DNA from: JBFXDI01 sp050181295
Lineage (GTDB): Bacteria > Pseudomonadota > Alphaproteobacteria > Rhizobiales > Aestuariivirgaceae
Direction: 5' to 3'
Assembly (NCBI GenBank): GCA_050181295.1
Contig: JBFXDI010000011.1
Location: forward strand, 1-51,383
Length of the DNA stretch: 51,383 nt
How positions within the stretch are numbered: the stretch's first letter is position 1; each line of letters starts with the position of its first letter. Both the position numbers and the translations under genes were made by a program. This document shows, piece after piece, positions 49,114 to 51,383 of this stretch. The notes below the pieces were generated by a model that ran no database searches, had not been told where the DNA came from, and saw only the letters and a list, made by a program, of their open reading frames with translations.

Positions 49114-50603
49114 CAGCCGGCGCGGCGATTGTCATTCGCGGCGGGCGCGTCGTCGATCCGCTTACGCGCGGCCAAGGTTTCGCCGACATTCTGATCGCTG
49201 GCGACACGATTGTCGAAATCGGGCTTCCGGGCATGCCTGCGCCCGAGGACGCCCATGTGATGGACGCCTCCGACCGCGCCATCATGCCGGGCTTCGTCAA
49301 CGGCCATATTCATGGTCACGGCACTCTGGCGAAGGGGCTGGTGGAGGACCGCTGGCCGCTCGAGCTGTTCCTGAACGCCCTTCCTGGCCTGTCGGGCAGC
49401 CGGACCTTGGAAGACAAATACCTGAATGGGCTCGTCTGCGCGGTGGAGATGATCCGCAAGGGCTGCACCGCCTGCTACGACCTCTTCTTCGAGTTTCCGA
49501 TTCCGAGCCTCGAGGGGATCGAGGCCATCGGGCGCGCCTACAGCGATGCGGGAGTTCGGGCGGTCATCGCCCCGATGGTCGCCGACACTACGCTCTACAG
49601 CGCCTATCCTGGACTTCTCGACTCGATGCCCACGGCCTTGCGCGAGCAGGCCGCCGCCATTCGGCTCGCTCCGCACGAGGCGAGCGCCGATGCGATGGCG
49701 GGCATCTACGAGAACTGGCCTTTTGACCGCTCGCGCATCAGGCCGGCCATAGCTCCGACCATACCTCTGCACTGTAGCGATGCCTTCCTCCTGCGCTGCC
49801 GGGATCTTTCCCGCGACTACGGTCTCCCGCTTCAGACGCACCTGGCTGAAACCAGGGCGCAGGCGGTGCTCGGATTGCGAAGGTACGGCCGCACGCTGAC
49901 GGCGCATCTCGACGCGCTGGAAATGCTCGGTCCCCATATGTCGGCGGCCCATGCAATATGGCTCGATGACGACGACCTCCGGCGGCTTGCCGACAACGGA
50001 GCATCCGCCATTCATGCCCCGACCAGCAACATGCGCTTCGGCTCAGGCCTTGCCCGGCTGCGGCCCATGCTCGACCGCTGCATCAATGTCGGGATCGCGA
50101 CCGATGCCGCCAACAGCTCCGACTCGCTCAACATGTTCGAGTCCGCTCGCTTGGCGAGCTTCATATCGCGCGTGCTGACTCCTGAATATCAGCAGTGGCT
50201 CGGCGCCGATGAGGTGCTGACCATGGCGACCGAAGGCAGTGCCCGGGCAATGGGATGGGACGGGATGGGGCGGATTGCTGCGGGCTACAAGGCAGATCTC
50301 GTGTTTCTCGATCTGCGGCATATCAACTACGTCCCGCTGCATGACCTGGTAAGTCAGATCGTGTTCACCGAAAACGGATCGGCGGTCGACAGCGTCATGA
50401 TCGGAGGCAAGCTGGTTCTTGACCACGGGCGCCTGACCACGGTCGATGAAGCGAAGCTGCGGCGCGACGCGGTCGCCGCGGCGGCGCGCCTTGCTGCAGC
50501 GAACGAGCCGATGCGGCGGCTGTCGCGCGAGCTTCAAGGATTCGTGGGGCACTTCTGCAAGGGGCTTTCACGCGAACCGTACCATGTCCATCGCCTGGCA
50601 TGA
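49110..50603 (+). CDS. Amidohydrolase family protein, deaminase-type (paralogue of 20356-21870)
   Basis: A 497-aa enzyme beginning at ATG 49110, overlapping the deaminase stop. The frame is open further upstream but that part shadows the deaminase gene. Metal residues are H66 and H68 (NGHIHGHGT), H244 (QTHLAET), H281 (AAHAIWLD) and D332 (IATDAANSSD). It parallels the protein at 20356 throughout (MIRKGCTACYDLFFEFPIPS versus MIRKGVTSCYDLFVQIPTPD; shared EPYHVHR tail). The SAIHAPTSNMRFG loop replaces RIAHNPGSNLRLG, so specificity may differ. It is the last gene of the Liv-type operon, and its TGA directly abuts a truncated RHS gene. Confidence 0.92.
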   Translation: MTAGAAIVIRGGRVVDPLTRGQGFADILIAGDTIVEIGLPGMPAPEDAHVMDASDRAIMPGFVNGHIHGHGTLAKGLVEDRWPLELFLNALPGLSGSRTLEDKYLNGLVCAVEMIRKGCTACYDLFFEFPIPSLEGIEAIGRAYSDAGVRAVIAPMVADTTLYSAYPGLLDSMPTALREQAAAIRLAPHEASADAMAGIYENWPFDRSRIRPAIAPTIPLHCSDAFLLRCRDLSRDYGLPLQTHLAETRAQAVLGLRRYGRTLTAHLDALEMLGPHMSAAHAIWLDDDDLRRLADNGASAIHAPTSNMRFGSGLARLRPMLDRCINVGIATDAANSSDSLNMFESARLASFISRVLTPEYQQWLGADEVLTMATEGSARAMGWDGMGRIAAGYKADLVFLDLRHINYVPLHDLVSQIVFTENGSAVDSVMIGGKLVLDHGRLTTVDEAKLRRDAVAAAARLAAANEPMRRLSRELQGFVGHFCKGLSREPYHVHRLA

Positions 50604-51383
50604 CTATCGCTCCGCGCCCGCTACAAGCGCGTCGATTCCACCTCCACCGGCACCACCACCACCATCTATGCCGGCGGCAAGGCCTACGAGACGATCACCA
50701 GGCCCGACGCCTCGCTCGAGCGCAAGCACTATATCGGCGACTTCGCCATCGTCACCCAGAAGACGGTCGCCAGCACCACCACGACCTCCACCGCCTATCT
50801 GCTCGCCGACCATCTGGGCTCCGTCGACACCATCACCAACGGGACCGGCGCGATCCTCCAGAAGATGAGCTTCGATGCCTGGGGCAAGCGGCGCGAGGTC
50901 AACTGGACCGTCATGTCCAATCCCTCGCTCTTCGACACGGCGCTCGTCACCACGCGCGGCTTCACGGGCCACGAGCAGGCCGACACCGTCGGCCTCGTGC
51001 ATATGAACGGGCGCGTCTACGACCCCGAGATCGGCCGCTTCCTCTCCGCCGATCCCTTCGTCCAGGACCTCTCCAATCTCCAGTCCTGGAACCGCTACAC
51101 CTACGTCCTCAACAACCCGCTCTCCATGACGGACCCCACCGGCTTCTTCTTCGGGTCCATCTTCAAGGCCATCGGCAACTTCATCGGCAAGGTCTTCTCC
51201 GCCGTCGCATCCGCCCTCAAAGCCGTGCTCAAGATCCCCCTCATCAGAGCCGCAGTCCAGATCATCGCGTGCTCGGGACCATACGGCGCCTTCACCTGCA
51301 TACCGGCAACGGGACTATTAACTCTCGCTGCGGGAGGGTCCATAGAAGATGCCCTGAAAGCCATGGCCATAGCGGGGGCAACC
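50604..51383 (+). pseudogene. RHS-repeat protein, 3' part without start (also cut by the window end)
   Basis: In the same frame as the preceding gene, immediately after its TGA (50601-50603), an RHS/YD-repeat C-terminus is open to the window edge. It reads RYKRVDSTSTGTTTTIYAGG, LLADHLGSVDTITNGTGAIL, then the RHS core RVYDPEIGRFLSADPFVQD and YVLNNPLSMTDPTGFFF. A variable hydrophobic tip follows (KAIGNFIGKVFSAVASALK). Recognisable RHS sequence begins at about 50619 with no start codon or ribosome site, so the long 5' repeat region is missing. In intact genes the RHS core separates the shell from a C-terminal toxin. This looks like a decapitated remnant, or a displaced tip, at the edge of the catabolic region. 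Confidence 0.85.

Noticed and set aside
1..51383. tRNA, rRNA, insertion sequences, integrases or attachment sites
   Set aside because: None was recognised on either strand, so island boundaries are suggested only by the truncated RHS gene.

Overview
The window is GC-rich with tightly packed genes and many ATGA-type start/stop overlaps. Family composition (several ABC importers, LysR/GntR/MocR/TetR regulators, GguC-like, HpxZ-like and GMC proteins) suggests an alphaproteobacterium, probably Hyphomicrobiales (Rhizobiales). That is an inference; no rRNA, tRNA or other taxonomic marker is present. Nearly everything encodes uptake, catabolism of small organic molecules, or its regulation, so the window reads as a large accessory catabolic region.

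Layout. (A) 199-4983: LysR regulator, then a CoA-transferase / MmgE-PrpD / acyl-CoA dehydrogenase operon. (B) 4931-7378: a DMT exporter divergent from a MocR-type regulator, with ACAGTT repeats between them. (C) 7504-18477: two divergent units share a control region carrying two TGTATACA palindromes. Leftward are a D-2-hydroxyacid dehydrogenase and a GguC/FAH-like enzyme. Rightward are a phytanoyl-CoA dioxygenase-like oxygenase, class II aldolase, a family-5 solute-binding protein, an enolase-superfamily dehydratase and a Dpp/Opp-type importer with fused ATPases. A FadR/FCD GntR regulator closes the block. (D) 18750-23125: a broken aromatic amino acid ammonia-lyase, a deaminase-type amidohydrolase and a LysR regulator. 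(E) 23261-35902: a co-directional run of 12 genes: a taurine/nitrate-type ABC importer, an amidohydrolase, both subunits of an N,N-dimethylformamidase-like enzyme, a leaderless binding-protein paralogue, an alpha/beta hydrolase, a creatininase-type hydrolase, an amidase and a maleate-isomerase-like Asp/Glu racemase-fold enzyme. (F) 35946-39648: aldo/keto reductase, amidohydrolase-2 protein and GMC oxidoreductase. (G) 40011-43683 (leftward): CodA-like protein, amidase, HpxZ/AtzH-like protein and TetR regulator. (H) 44019-50603 (rightward): a branched-chain-type ABC importer with a LivM-LivG fusion, a zinc nucleoside/base deaminase and a second deaminase-type amidohydrolase. (I) 50604-51383: the 3' part of an RHS-repeat gene, lacking its start and abutting the preceding stop codon.

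Blocks E, G and H together hold an unusual density of C-N bond hydrolases (two amidases, dimethylformamidase-like pair, creatininase-like enzyme, nucleobase-type deaminase, several amidohydrolases) around two importers. The best candidate for an undescribed system is block E: uptake and stepwise hydrolysis of a nitrogen heterocycle or substituted amide, possibly ending in a maleate-like diacid. The dimethylformamidase iron-site residues and creatininase metal ligands appear conserved. The creatininase substrate-gate tryptophans do not, and no dimethylamine or formate oxidation genes are present, which argues that the substrates are not DMF or creatinine. The substrate cannot be read from sequence. 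Family residue numbers quoted for comparison are from memory, not from an alignment program.
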